A stretch of 64,000 nt of DNA from Ashinkailepas kermadecensis. Taxonomy: Eukaryota > Arthropoda > Thecostraca > Neolepadidae. Position numbers and translations under genes: made by a program. This document shows positions 35,080 to 46,371 of this stretch, in pieces. The stretch spans positions 124,001-188,000 of the forward strand of contig JAOTOM010004838.1 of assembly GCA_034440615.1 (NCBI GenBank), read 5' to 3'. How positions within the stretch are numbered: position 1 is the first letter of the stretch; the number at the start of each line of letters is the position of its first letter. The notes under the pieces are model-generated. The model was not told the origin of the DNA. It made no database searches and saw only the letters and a program-made list of their open reading frames with translations.

Positions 35080-35520
35080 CAAGAAAGCACTGTCATCGAT
35101 TTTAAACTTGTAAAAAGAGTAAATGACGCATTAAATGTCACAAATCGTGATGGGCGTTCCTCAGAACATCCAAAATCGTAACATCCAAAGAAAAAATTCC
35201 AGTTACAGAAATTCCAGCGCCTAAAGTCTAAATTTGAGGTTACAGTGACAAATGTGACGGAGGTAAGACATTTGTGGTGCAATTGCGCGCAGTGTTTAAT
35301 CCGGAGGCCAATCTCATGTCACGTCGTAATGATTCGTTTTTGTACTTCGCACATTCTGATGTATCTGCGGATTGGTGTGATTTTAAATAGTGAATAAATA
35401 GCTTGCTAATATTTAATTCCCAAAGGAACAGTAGTTGAAGAAGTTGGCAGGCAAGCTTGAAAAAGTCCAGTCCATGCTTTTTTTCTGATTTGTGCTCAGG
35501 GTTTCCATGTTAATATCACA
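35080..35520 (+). repeat. Dispersed repeat U, copy 1 (partner 57465-57800)
   Basis: Shares with the second copy cagaacatcc-aaa-cgtag/aacatcc, gtgagacatttgtggtgcaa, ttgcgcgc, tttaatccgg-ggcca, gattggtgtgattttaa and gtccagtcc. It precedes a foldback element in both places. Confidence 0.7.
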
Positions 35521-35739
35521 TAACTACCACATTTGTCTTCAAGAAGAGCTGTTTTTAGTTTACTTTTATTAATATTTTCATTCCACTGCTCTTAGTGCCC
35601 TTTCTGCCCAGGGTTGGGGCACCTAGTGTTGCATTTCCGTCCAGGGGTTGGCACACCTTTTGGTAAATTTACAACTGAAGGTAATTTCTGCTTAATTTTT
35701 TTTCCATGCAATGTTCAGCAATGTGATGAACATGATGTT

Positions 35740-36610
35740 ACTGCTCATTTTGGTAAATTTGTGTTTTAAGGTGTTTTATGAATTCGTGGAATGTATCATT
35801 TCAATGCAATGTTTATGAATGTGACTCAGATGTTGGGACCACTCATTTTCTATACAAATGCCTACATTTCAGGTTGTGAGCAAAATAATACCAACAAAAA
35901 GCTTTGAATTAGGTCACATAGGGTAAAGTATTTTTTTTTAAATAATAAAAATGCAACATAACCTAACTTAACCTAGCTTAACCTCCCCTTGGAGAAAAAC
36001 AAAACCAAAACATTGAGTTGTAAAAATTTCAAGCAATGTATTTTTTACAATTAAAAAATGTAACCCAACTTAACCTAATCTAACATAAGCTGCTTTTAAA
36101 GAACAAAATATATATTTCTTTCAAATTTTGGAACAATTTTTGCAAAAATGTCGAACTTAAAGCACTTAAACTAATCTAACATCACCAAACATAGCCCATT
36201 TGTTTGCTTTATGGAGGCAAATGTGTAATAACTTGCCTTGTTACCACCTTAAAGCACAATAATTTTTGTTAGATTAGGTTGGGTTAGGTTTTTGTCCTTT
36301 GTAAAATTTCAAGAACATAAATTGCTAGATATTTTTCCAATCTTGTTTTTATAGTTGTTTTCTCCAAGGTCAGGTTAGGCTAGGTTACGTTAGGTTATGT
36401 TGAATTCTTAATGTATTTCTTTGAATTGCTATGTTACCTAACTCAAAGCCCATTTTAAATGTTATTTTGCTCACAACCTGGAAAGTAAGCATTTGCACAG
36501 AAACTGAGTAGTGCCATCAGCTTAGTGACATTCATAAACATTGCATTGGAAATTTAACTAACAAAATATTAATAAAACACATAAAAGCACAAATTTAAAG
36601 TCCTTTCCTC
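35740..36610. mobile_element. Foldback element F1 with TTAGG-rich core
   Basis: Left arm 35740-35935 and right arm 36610-36405 are inverted copies (gcaatgtttatgaatgt, ggttgtgagcaaaataa, gtgcttttat). The core contains cctaacttaacctagcttaa on the left and ggttaggctaggtta on the right, so the CCTAA/TTAGG units are themselves inverted about the centre. Non-coding. Confidence 0.7.
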
Positions 36611-36954
36611 TGCAAATGCATGCCTTTCAATTGGGAGTAAAAAATAACCCCCCAAAAAAGAGTGTGGAGTAAGGAAATATAGCATGCAAATAATGTTCAA
36701 GATGTATGATAACCTTACCTAACATAGTTCAACTTCCCATACAAGAAATTAATTGTTTTTAATTTAAATTTTCGAGGCATTTTCTCAAATACTTTAAACT
36801 TAAAAACCTAACCTAGGCTAGCCTGAACCGTTTATTATTTTTTTGTAGAACAATAATTAACACAAAATATTTACCAACAAATGATGCTTTTTATAGCTTG
36901 CAACAAAAGCCTAACCTAACCTGACAAATCTAACCCCTTTGTATGCTTCATGGT

Positions 36955-37120
36955 GGTTGGTTGGTTATTGGTTTTACGACACGTCGACCGTTGAGTCATG
37001 TAGCGTCGCCAATCTCTCACGCCGATTGGTCGCGGGCGAAGAGTAGCGACAGGTGAGACTCGAACCCACAATCTTTCGATTGTGAGACGAGCATCTTACC
37101 CCTAGACCACTCGTCCCCCT
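36955..37120 (-). mobile_element. tRNA-derived SINE, best-preserved copy
   Basis: On the minus strand a tRNA-like head has box A TGGTCTAGGGGTAAGATGC, a CTCACAA anticodon-type loop and box B GGTTCGAGTCTCACC. A body (cgaccaatcggcgtgagaga) follows, then a tail of CCAA units (aaccaataaccaaccaacc). The loop resembles a valine CAC anticodon, but the anticodon stem is imperfect, so this is a SINE promoter and not a functional tRNA. Fragments of the family lie at 4655, 32874, 3941, 38385, 39675, 45480 and 58530. Confidence 0.8.
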
Positions 37121-37479
37121 TCTTGGAGGTGAAATGTGTGTAAAACTTGTCTTGTGGTTACCTTAAACTGTGATAATACCTGGCTTTTTGGCTAATTTTT
37201 CAGCTCATGGTACTCCCTGATTTCTTTGAATTTTTTTTTTTAATGCAGTGTTTGTTAATGTGCTGAACATGATGTAACCAAGGGCGTCGCCACCGGGGGG
37301 GCAGGGGGGGGCAGTCGCCCCCCCCTGCCGTGAAACAGGGGGGCGCCGCCCCCCCCCCCTGAAATTTGAGGAGGCCCCTATCCGCAAATGCACAGCAAAA
37401 AAGGTGAGCAAGGAGGCCGACGGGACAGAATATTATGCTGTCAATGAGGCCTCAAAACTGACGAGGCCACCAGGAAATA

Positions 37480-40400
37480 TAATCAGGTCTCTATAAGAGA
37501 CGTAGAACAGAGATTGGGAGGAGGCCCCCAGGGCGAAAAGGAGGCCCCATGACGAAAAGGAGGCCCCATGACGAAAAAGAGGCCTCAAGACGTAGAACAG
37601 AGATTGGGAGGAGGCCCCCAGGACGAAAAGGAGGCCCCCAGGACGAAAAAGAGGCCCCAAGACGTAGAACAGAGATTGGGAGGAGGCCCCCATGACGAAA
37701 AGGAGGCCTCAAGACGTAGAACAGAGATTGGGAGGAGGCCCCGAGGACGAAAAGGAGGCCCCCCCCGGGACGAAAAAGAGGCCCCCGGGACGAAAAAGAG
37801 GCCCCCAGGACGAAAAAGAGGCCCCAAGACGTAGAACAGAGATTGGGAGGAGGCCCTCATGATGAAAAGGAGGCCTCAAGACGTAGAACAGAGATTGGGA
37901 GGAGGCCCCCAGGACTAAAAGGAGGCCCCCCAGGACGAAAAGGAGACCCCATGACGAAAAGGATGCACCCAAGGACGAAAAGGAGGCCCCAAGACGTAGA
38001 ACAGAGATTGGAAGGAGGCCTCCAGGACGAAAAGGAGGCCCCCCAGGACGAAAAGGAGGCCCCAGGACGAAAAGGAGGCACCAAGACGTAGAATTGAGAT
38101 TGGAAGGAGGCCCCCAGGACGAAAAGGAGACCCCAGGACGAAAAGGATGCACCCAAGGACGAAAAGGAGGCCCCAAGACGTAGAACAGAGATTGGGAGGA
38201 GGCACCCAGGACGAAAAGGAGGCTCCCCGGGACGAAAAGGAGGCCCCAGGACGAAAAGGAAGGCACCAAGACGTAGAACAGAGATTGGGAGGAGGCCCCC
38301 AGGACGAAAAGGAGGCCCCCAGGACGAAAACGAAGCTCCCAGGACGAAAACGAGGCCCCAGGACGAAAGACGCAGTCCATGCGCCCCTACACTCCAACAA
38401 TCAACCAACCAACCCCAGGACGAAAAGGATGCCCCAAAGACGTAGAACAGAGATTGGGATGAGGTCCCCAGGACGAAAAGGAGGCCCCAGGACTAAAAGG
38501 AGGCCCCAGGACGAAAAGGAGGCCCCCAGGACGAAAAGGAGGCCTCCAGGGCGAAAAGGAGGCCCATAAAGACGTAGAACAGAGATTGTGAGGTGGCCCC
38601 CAGGACGAAAAGGAGGCCCCCAGGACGAAAAGGATGCCCCATAACGCAAGGATGCCCCAAGACGTAGAACAGAGATTGGGAGGAGGCCCCCAGGACTAAA
38701 AGGAGGCCCCAAGTAGAAAAGGAGGCCCCTAGAACGAAAAGGATGCACCCAAGGACGAAAAGGACGTAGGACTAGACGTAGAACAGAGAACATAGATAGG
38801 AAGGTAGCCCCCAGGACGAAAAGGAGGCCCCCAGGACGAAAGACACAGTCCATGCGCCCCTACACTCCAACAATCAACCAACCAACCCCAGGACGAAAAA
38901 GATGCACCAAAGGACGAAAAGGATGCCCCAAAGACGTAGAACAGATATTGGGATGAGATCCCCAGGACGAAAAGGAGGCCCCCAGGGCGAAAAGGAGGCC
39001 CCACAGGACGAAAAGGAGGCCACCAGGACGAAAAGAATGCCCTTAAGACGTAGAACAGAGATTGTGAGGTGGCCCCCAGGACGAAAAGGAGGCCCCCAGG
39101 ACGAAAAGGATGCCCCATAACGCAAAGGAAGCCCCCAAGACGTAGAACAGAGATTGGGAGGAGGCCCCCAGGACGAAAAGGAGGCCCCCGGGACGAAAAG
39201 GAGGCCCAGGACGAAAAGGAGGCCCCAGGACGAAAAGGAAGGCACCAAGACGTAGAACAGAGATTGGGAGGAGGCCCCCAGGACGAAAAGGAGGCCCCCA
39301 GGACGAAAAGGAGGCCCCCAGGACGAAAAGGAGGCCCCCAGGACGAAAAGGAGGCCCCCAGGACGAAAAGGAGGCCCCCAGGACGAAAAGGATGCCCCAT
39401 AACGCAAGGATGCCCCAAGACGTAGAACAGAGATTGGGAGGAGGCCCCCAGGACTAAAAGGAGGCCCCAGGACGAAAAGGAGGCCCCTAGAACGAAAAGG
39501 ATGCACCCAAGGACGAAAAGGACGTAGGACTAGACGTAGAACAGAGAACATAGATAGGAAGGTAGCCCCCAGGACGAAAAGGAGGCCCCCAGGACGAAAA
39601 GGAGGCCCCCAGGACGAAAAGAAAGCTCCCAGGACGAAAAGGAGGCCCCCAGGACGAAAGACACAGTCCATGCGCCCCTGCACTCCAACAATCAACCAAC
39701 CAACCCCAGGACGAAAAGGATGCACCAAAGGACAAAAAGGATGCCCCAAAGACGTAGAACAGAGATTGGGATGAGGTCTCCAGGACGAAAAGGAGGCCCC
39801 CAGGACGAAAAGGAGGCAACCAGGACGAAAAGGATGCCCCTAAGACGTAGAACAGAGATTGTGAGGTGGCCCCCAGGACGAAAAGGAGGCCCCCAGGACG
39901 AAAAGGATGCCCCATAGCGCAAAGGAAGCCCCAAAGACGTAGAACAGAGATTGGGAGGAGGCCCCCAGGACGAAAAGGAGGCCCCCGGGACGAAAAGGAG
40001 GCCCAGGACGAAAAGGAGGCCCCAGGACGAAAAGGAAGGTCTAGAACAGAGATTGGGAGGAGGCCCCCAGGACGAAAGGAGGCCCCCAGGACGAAAAGGA
40101 GGCCCCCAGGACGAAAGGAGGCCCCCAGGACGAAAAGGAGGCTCCCAGGACGAAAAGAAGGCCCCCAGGACGAAAGACACAGTCCATGCGCCCCTACACT
40201 CCAACAATCAACCAACCAACCCCAGGACGAAAAGGATGCACCAAAGGACGAAAGGGATGCCCCAAAGACGTAGAACAGAGATTGGGATGAGGTCTCCAGG
40301 ACGAAAAGGAGGCCCCCAGGACGAAAAGGAGGCCCCCAGGACGACAAGGAGGCCCCCAGGACAAAAAGGAGGCCCCCAGGACGAAAAGGAGGCCCCCAGG

Positions 40401-40760
40401 ACGAAAAGGAGGCCTCTAAGACGTAGAACAGAGATTGTGAGGTGGCCCCCAGGACGAAAAGGAGGCCCCCAGGACGAAAAGGATGCCCCATAACGCAAGG
40501 ATGCCCCAAGACGTAGAACAGAGATTGGGATGGAGGCCCCCAGGACTAAAAGGAGGCCCCAGGACGAAAAGGAGGCCCCTAGAACGAAAAGGATGCACCC
40601 AAGGACGAAAAGGTCGTAGGACTAGACGTAGAACAGAGAACAGAAATAGAAAGGTAGCCCCCAGGACGAAAAGGAGGCCCCAGGACGAAAAGGAGACCCC
40701 AGCACGAAAAGGAGGCCCTCAGGACGGAAAGGATGCCACCGAGACGGGCAAGAAGCCACC
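37480..40760. repeat. 20-bp minisatellite with higher-order repeats
   Basis: Consensus GGAGGCCCCCAGGACGAAAA, with a recurring spacer GACGTAGAACAGAGATTGGG every few units. Larger blocks are repeated: the phrase cacagtccatgcgcccct with aatcaaccaaccaacccc occurs near 38371, 38843, 39661 and 40183. The latter contains the SINE tail, so a SINE fragment was captured and amplified. Open frames on both strands here are by-products. Confidence 0.9.
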
Positions 40761-42130
40761 CAGGTTAGACGAAGAGTCTTCCGATGGGTGGCAGGATATT
40801 CTTAAGTTGGAAAACGAGGCCCCCAAGACGGAAGATGCCCCTGCAATATAAAATTAAGACCTGATAGGGGAGACTTCTCCGGACGCAATAGGGGCCCCAA
40901 GACGGGTAGGAAGGTTTCCTCAGGAATGAGAGAAGGCCACCGAGACCAGCCAGATGAGGCCCATATTTTGGAAGAGGAGGAACCTGGAAGAGAAGATCTA
41001 GGACTAGGACGCAAAAGCACCCTGCTAAGAGGATAATGAGGCTCCAGACACAGATGAGGAGGCCCCCATGACGTGAGAGGAGGCCCCTAATTTGAAAAAG
41101 GAGTCACCTAGGAGAGGGTAGGAGTCCCCAGAAATCAAGAGAGTGTCAAAAATGGCACGGAGGCAACCAGGATTGCAAAAGAGGCTCCAACACCGGAAAG
41201 GAGGCCCCAGAATATGAGAGGAGGCCCTAAGACGGAAAAGGAAGGAAGATATGAGATGAGGTTTCGGAGACGCAAAAGCAGGCCCCAAACGGGTGAGGTT
41301 CCACCGAGATAGAAAAGGATGATCCAGAGACGTGGCAGGAGGAACCTAATTCGGAAGAGAACGACACAAGATTGGAAACGAGACCCCATGATGAACGAGG
41401 AGGCCCCTAAAATAGGAGAGAAAGGCCATTGGATAAGAGAGTTGGCTCCCAAGCGGAAAAGAAGGCTCGAAGACGGCTAAGACGGTCCCCGGGAAATAAC
41501 AAGGCCACTAAGATAGGAAAGGTTGCCAGTAATTTAGCAGAGGCGGCGCCTGGGAGAGAAGAGGAGTCCACCAGGAGATAAGAGACCACCCCTAAGATGG
41601 GTAAAGATCGAATCCAGAGCGCAGAGCAGGAGAACGCAGAGCAGGAGGCCCCCAAGACGTGAGAGGAGGCCCCTAATTTGAAAAAGAAGGCCTCTAGAAG
41701 AGAAATGAGGCACCTGCCGGACTCGGGAAGGAGTAGGTCTCTAGGACCAAATAAGGTCCCGAAGACCGGAAAGAGTTCCCAGGAAATGAGAGGAGGCCCT
41801 TAAAATGGGAGTGATAGCAGGTATGGAAGGAGGTGAGGTTTCCAAAATTGAAGATCCCTCAAGACGGGTAAGGCTTTGCCAGGATAAAGGAGGAGGCACA
41901 CGAGGCGTGGCAAGAGGCCCCTAATTTGGCAGAAAATGCCCCTCGAAGATGAGAGGAAGCCCCATGCCATGTTAAAGGAGCCCCAGAATGCAAGAGGCCC
42001 TCCAAGACGGGAAAGGACCATTGAATATGGAGGAGGGTAGGACACACAAGGAGACATCGAAAACTGGTAAAAAGGCTCTAGGAAATGAGACGACGCGACA
42101 GGAGGCCTATAATTTGCAAGAAGAACCACT
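40761..42130 (+). repeat. GGAGGCCCC-phrase region of element X, copy 2
   Basis: Colinear with 27240-28180: gatgaggtttcggagacgca, ggtgaggttccaccgagatag, cagagcaggaggcccc, caaaattgaagatccc and gccccatgccatgttaaa occur in the same order. Units are strongly diverged, unlike the minisatellite to the left. Confidence 0.7.
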
Positions 42131-42139
42131 TAAGAAATA

Positions 42140-43800
42140 GTAAGGGTCGAGTCTGGGTATTTTAAAATCACGATATGGGCCCCAAAAGATCCGGCCGGGG
42201 CCCCCGCAAATTACGCTGAGCCTGGGGTAGCGAAAATTCACGCCCGGACCACGAAAATCATGCCAGGGGCACGACAGGTCGTACCGTGCCCCAAAAGTCT
42301 CATTGGGACCAAAACAAATGACGCCGGAGCAACGAAGAGCAATCCGGACATGAATAATCACTCTGTGGGCCAAACAATGACGCCAAAAGCCTCCAAAACG
42401 CATTGGACCCCAAAAAGTGTCGAGGCCGCTATAGCTTGCGCTAGGGATCCAAGAAAATGACGTCGGTGCCCAAAAGATCACATTGGACCCAAAAAAGTCG
42501 CGTCGCAGCCCTTGAAAATCACACTGGAGGCCCAGAAGGTCGCGCCGGGGCCCCAAAAGTTGCAGCTGCCCGCAAAATCAATTTTAACCGGAATGTCACT
42601 CTGGGACGGAAAAAAACTCCTTCAGTGGCCGCAGTGCTATATCAAAGGGGCAAATGCCCCCTCCATCCTGAGAGGGATAAGCTCCCAAGAATCGTGTCGG
42701 GGGCCTAAAAAATCGCGCTGGGGCCACCAAAATTCGCGTCGGTCCACCAGAATTCGCGTATGGGTCTCCAAATAAATACGGCGAGCCCCGGAAAACTCGC
42801 TCCGAGGCTCGAAAAATTGCGACAGGAACCGCCAAAATCGCGTTGGGGCCACAGCTAAATACAACGCATCGCACAAACTCGAACCGGGCCCCCCAAATAT
42901 CGCGCATGGGACCCACAATTCCCATCGGTAGTCCCGTCGAGGCTCTACAAAATTGCCGTCTAGGGCCACACGTAAGCACAGTGTGACCACAAACACAAAC
43001 ACAAATCAAGCTGGAGCCCTCCAAAATAAGGATGGATTCCAACAACTAAATGCCCAGATTAAAAAAATGGCTCTGGAGCACCGAACATATTGTCAGATGC
43101 CTTCACAAATTGCGTACGGCACCGAAAAACAAACCGGATCTCGAACAATCGAGGTGGGATACAAAAACATGGCGCCAAGTGCTCGAGAAATCAGGCCGGG
43201 ATCCGGACTTTAAGAAAAAATCAGAAAAGTTTCACAAAATCGTATTGAGCCCAGAAAACTGGGGTTGGGTCTCCGGAACCACGCGCCTGGGTGCGATAAG
43301 CCACTCTGGAACCTAGAAACATCGTACCGAAGCCCCAAAATTGTACATGGGCCCCACAAGTGTGCGTCAGAAGCCCAAAATAAACACATCGGGACCCTAA
43401 GAGCACAACGGGGGCCGAAAATACAACTGACCCTCCAAAGCGTACAGTCTCACAAAAAGCGACAGGGCCTTAACACAAGCGTTGCAGCCATAAATATACA
43501 TACCGGGAGGTAAAAAAATACACCGGAAGCTCTCAAGGCACACCGGGGTCATGATAACGCACAATAGCCTGAAAAGGTGGCTGGGGCCGCAAAAGGCAAC
43601 ATGGTTCCAAAACAAACAAAAAGACCGGCGCTAAATAAACACATCGGGATCTTCGAAAACGCCCTGACACGTCAAAATCCTCGGTGTACAAAAATTCAAC
43701 AAACCCTAAAACGAGCAGGGGGTTCGAAAATGCTTTAGGCCCCTAACAAAAATGGATTGGAGCCATAATACACAATCACAGACCAAGAAAGACGCAACGG
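42140..43800 (+). repeat. Array of diverged 33-36-bp GGGCCCC...AAAATCGCG units
   Basis: Some forty-odd units of a GGGCCCC-x-AAAATC-x-CGC theme, each diverged. The first ten or so match 28190-28400 and 60780-60980 unit for unit (tccggccgggg, gagcctggggta, ttcacgcccgga, ggcacgacaggtcgtaccg, tctcattggga). No coding capacity. Confidence 0.7.
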
Positions 43801-43829
43801 GTAAAAAAAAACGCCGAGGCTTGGCCTCG

Positions 43830-44200
43830 GTTCGGCATCCAATCTGGGAGGATAGCAGCAAAGATATGAAGTGCATCAAAGCTCAGCGAAAACCGCATTT
43901 CATAGCTACCAGAAAATGTGGGAAGTAGGAAACTAATGATCGAATTTAATCAATCGACTTTTCGAAGCGAACGCCCATGCAAATCATTCCATCACGCCAA
44001 ATATGGTGCAAGTCTATCATGTGGCAGCAATTAGCAAAACGCAGAAGGCCTAGCAGAAACCATAGCATCGCACGAAGTGTGGCGAATGCACCGAATACGA
44101 AAAATGGGTGTGCACGTGCACTGACGTTGCCGTCGTGGCGACCGGGTGCTATGAACTGCAATGCCTGAAATTGTAAAATTTTGTATTTTAAAGTGGTGGG
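43830..44200 (+). repeat. Element X spacer (partner 61505-61880)
   Basis: Shares aggtgcatcaaagctca, tggcacaagactatcatgtg-type sequence, aattagcaaaacg, cctagcagaaacc, gtggcgaatgc and ggcgaccggg in the same order with 61505-61880. Confidence 0.75.
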
Positions 44201-44269
44201 TAATACATTTTACTTTGAAGTTATGGGCCTAATACATCTTCTAAACCCTGCTCGTTTTAGGGCTTTGTT

Positions 44270-44930
44270 GCGTTTTTGTGTGCACCGAGTATTTTTTACG
44301 TGTCGGGGCGTTTTCGAAGATCACGATGTGTTTATTTAGCTCCCGGTCGTTTTGTACGTTTTGGAACCATGTTGCCTTTCGTGGCCCCAGCCACTTTTCC
44401 AGGCCCTTGTGCGTTCTCATGGCCCCTGTGCGCCTTGCGAGCTTGCAATGTATTTTTCTTAGAGCTCCCGGTATCTTTATTTAGGGCTGCAACGCATGTT
44501 TTAAGGCCCTATCGCTTTTTGGGAGACTTTTGTGCGCTTTGGAGGGTTAGTTGTACTTTCTGGCAACGTTGTACTCTTAGGGTTCCGCTGTGTATATTTG
44601 GGGCGTCTGACACACATTTGTGGGGCCCCAGTATGATTTTGGGGCTTCGGTGCGATTTTTTATGGGTCCCAGCGCGACTTATCGCGCCCAGGCACGTGGT
44701 TCCGGAGACCCAACGCCAGCTTTCTGGGCTCAACGCGATTTGTGTGGATCTTTTCTGTTTTTTTATTAAAAGTCCGAATCCCGGCCTGATTTTTCGAACC
44801 TCTGACGCTATGTATCCCACCTCGATTTTTCGAGACCCGGTATGCTTTTCGAAGTCATACGCAATTTTTGAAGGCATCTTGAAAAAAATGTTCGGTGCAA
44901 CAGAGCCATTTTCCTGACCCTGACATTTAT
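44270..44930 (-). repeat. Inverted unit array inside element X
   Basis: Minus strand carries the same GGGCCCC-x-AAAATC-type units as 43200-43700, for example gggtctccggaaccacg, gccccaaaat and gggccccacaa. Arrays 43200-43700 and 44270-44930 therefore form a large imperfect inverted repeat around the spacer. Confidence 0.65.
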
Positions 44931-45283
44931 TTGCTGCAATCTCTCCATTTTTTGGAGGGCTCCAGCTTGATTTTTGGGATACCGATCCGGGTTTGTGGTA
45001 TAGGTGTAATTTCAGCAGTGTGAGGTAACTTATCAAGGGATACCAAAAGAAAACCTTAGAACTGAGTGGTGGAGTTAGGGTTGAAATCCGACCAATCAGA
45101 AACCATAGTGGTAGATTAGGCCCCTCCACAGGACAATTTAGTTGATGACTAATTATATTATTTCGAAATGTACCCTTTGACAAAATAGCGGTCGAAATCC
45201 AAGGACTTTTTAATGGGTGTAGGTGCCCTCCCCCCCCCTGCAAATCCGTTTGCCCCCTCCTGCTTGACGCAAATATAGGTACT

Positions 45284-46325
45284 CCACTGGTCCCTCAATA
45301 ATTTTCCGAAACATACGCCCATGGGGAAAAGCCAACATTGAGGTGACAAATTACCCCTCATAAGCATGCAATACAACATCCATGCCCCATACGAAATGGG
45401 ATGAATGATGTTTTTAAATGCATTTTCTTCCAACAAACTTCTTTTCTGTTATTACAGCCTGCATGCGATGCGCCCCTAAACCACAATAACTAACTAACTA
45501 ACTAACAGCCTGCATGATTAGAGCTTCCCAGCTTCCATACCTTCTCAACGTCATTTACAAAACGGCACAGCACAGCGAAAACGATGGGCGTGACGGCGTG
45601 GAATGTGAAGGCTTGGATTATGTATGTACTGACATTGTTGCATTGTTGCATTGTCATTTATGCATTGGTGTTCAATGCTTGTTCTTGCCGTGAATTTATT
45701 CGCTGAGGATATATTTTAGCTCGTGTGACAGTTGCCTTGCAGCCAGCACCAAATGTTATAAAAATAAACAAATTCCTAAGATGACGCTAAAAAAACTAAT
45801 GAATCCACTTCTCGTTGTCACCTTTACGAAATTGTCGTCCTTGGACTGATAAATGGTCGTTCAAGCTTTGCCTATGACATCAAGCTGATGGGAATAAATA
45901 ACAGTAGTGATGAATCTAGCTATATTCAGTTAGACTTGGAGGACTTAAAAGTTGGTTGATCAATGGCTGATATCTGTAAGATATGCTTAGCACCAGCCCC
46001 GCCAGCTCGCTGCAATCTAGAGGCCAGCGGGAAGATTCGAGAAAGCATTGAGACGATGGTTTGTTTTGGCACTTATGCATTTATCCAAATATTACTTATT
46101 TATACCCTGGTATGGCCTAATTTTCAGCCAAAATGATTAGTGCTATTGCGTTTTGAGTACATGATGCACCATGCCAAGAACAAACAAAAACCAATATGAA
46201 ATCATGTTCCCCATCCTCGAACCATAGTATAAGAGCCTAAAAACAATATGAGATCCTAACACAATGGAGGCCCCCTTTCGGGTAACAGGAGGCCCCCTTT
46301 CGACCTTGCCCCCCTGGAAGAATTT
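45284..46325. other. Spacer with SINE tail and LINE sliver
   Basis: Positions 45480-45508 hold a TAAC-repeat SINE-type tail after gcgcccctaaaccac. The LINE C sliver at 45872-45976 is listed separately. Positions 46266-46325 begin a short GGAGGCCCC-type end. No gene recognised. Confidence 0.4.
45872..45976 (+). pseudogene. LINE C reverse transcriptase sliver
   Basis: About 105 bp match LINE C at 13596-13705: gacatcaagctg-tggga, then agtt/agtgatgaatc, attca-ttagacttggagga and tcaatggc-gat. It corresponds to the FADD downstream region with the frame broken. Both ends are abrupt. Confidence 0.7.
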
Positions 46326-46341
46326 CGTGGCGACGCCACTG
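46326..46341. repeat. Terminal inverted repeat matching the left end of element X
   Basis: cgtggcgacgccactg is the reverse complement of cagtggcgtcgccacg. The left ends at 25757, 26347 and 37279 have aagggcgtcgccacc. The shared GGCGTCGCCAC core suggests a paired terminus. Confidence 0.5.
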
Positions 46342-46371
46342 ATCTCAATATTGGAAACCGTCGGGCGAGCC

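Larger units (their letters stand above)
37279..45283 (+). mobile_element. Very large repeat-built element X, copy 2
   Basis: Begins with aagggcgtcgccaccgg and G-run/C-run inverted sequence and is non-coding throughout. In order: a 20-bp minisatellite with higher-order structure (37480-40760), GGAGGCCCC-phrase DNA (40760-42130) and a GGGCCCC-AAAATCGCG unit array (42140-43800). Then come a spacer (43830-44200), an inverted unit array (44270-44930) and a right part (45003-45283) ending gcaaatataggtactccactg. The spacer and right part are colinear with 61505-62179, which ends tcctaggtacgccactg. A separate end, cgtggcgacgccactg (46326-46341), mirrors the left terminus, so the true right boundary is uncertain. 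Confidence 0.55.

Noticed and set aside
36955..37120. tRNA-Val-like gene on the minus strand
   Set aside because: Boxes A and B are good, but the anticodon stem does not pair well and the unit continues into a SINE body with several relatives.
37709..40509. Several 150-340-codon open frames on both strands
   Set aside because: They are translations of the 20-bp minisatellite (repeats of FSSWGPPFRPGGLL or DEKEAPRTKRRP type). Both strands and several frames are equally open.
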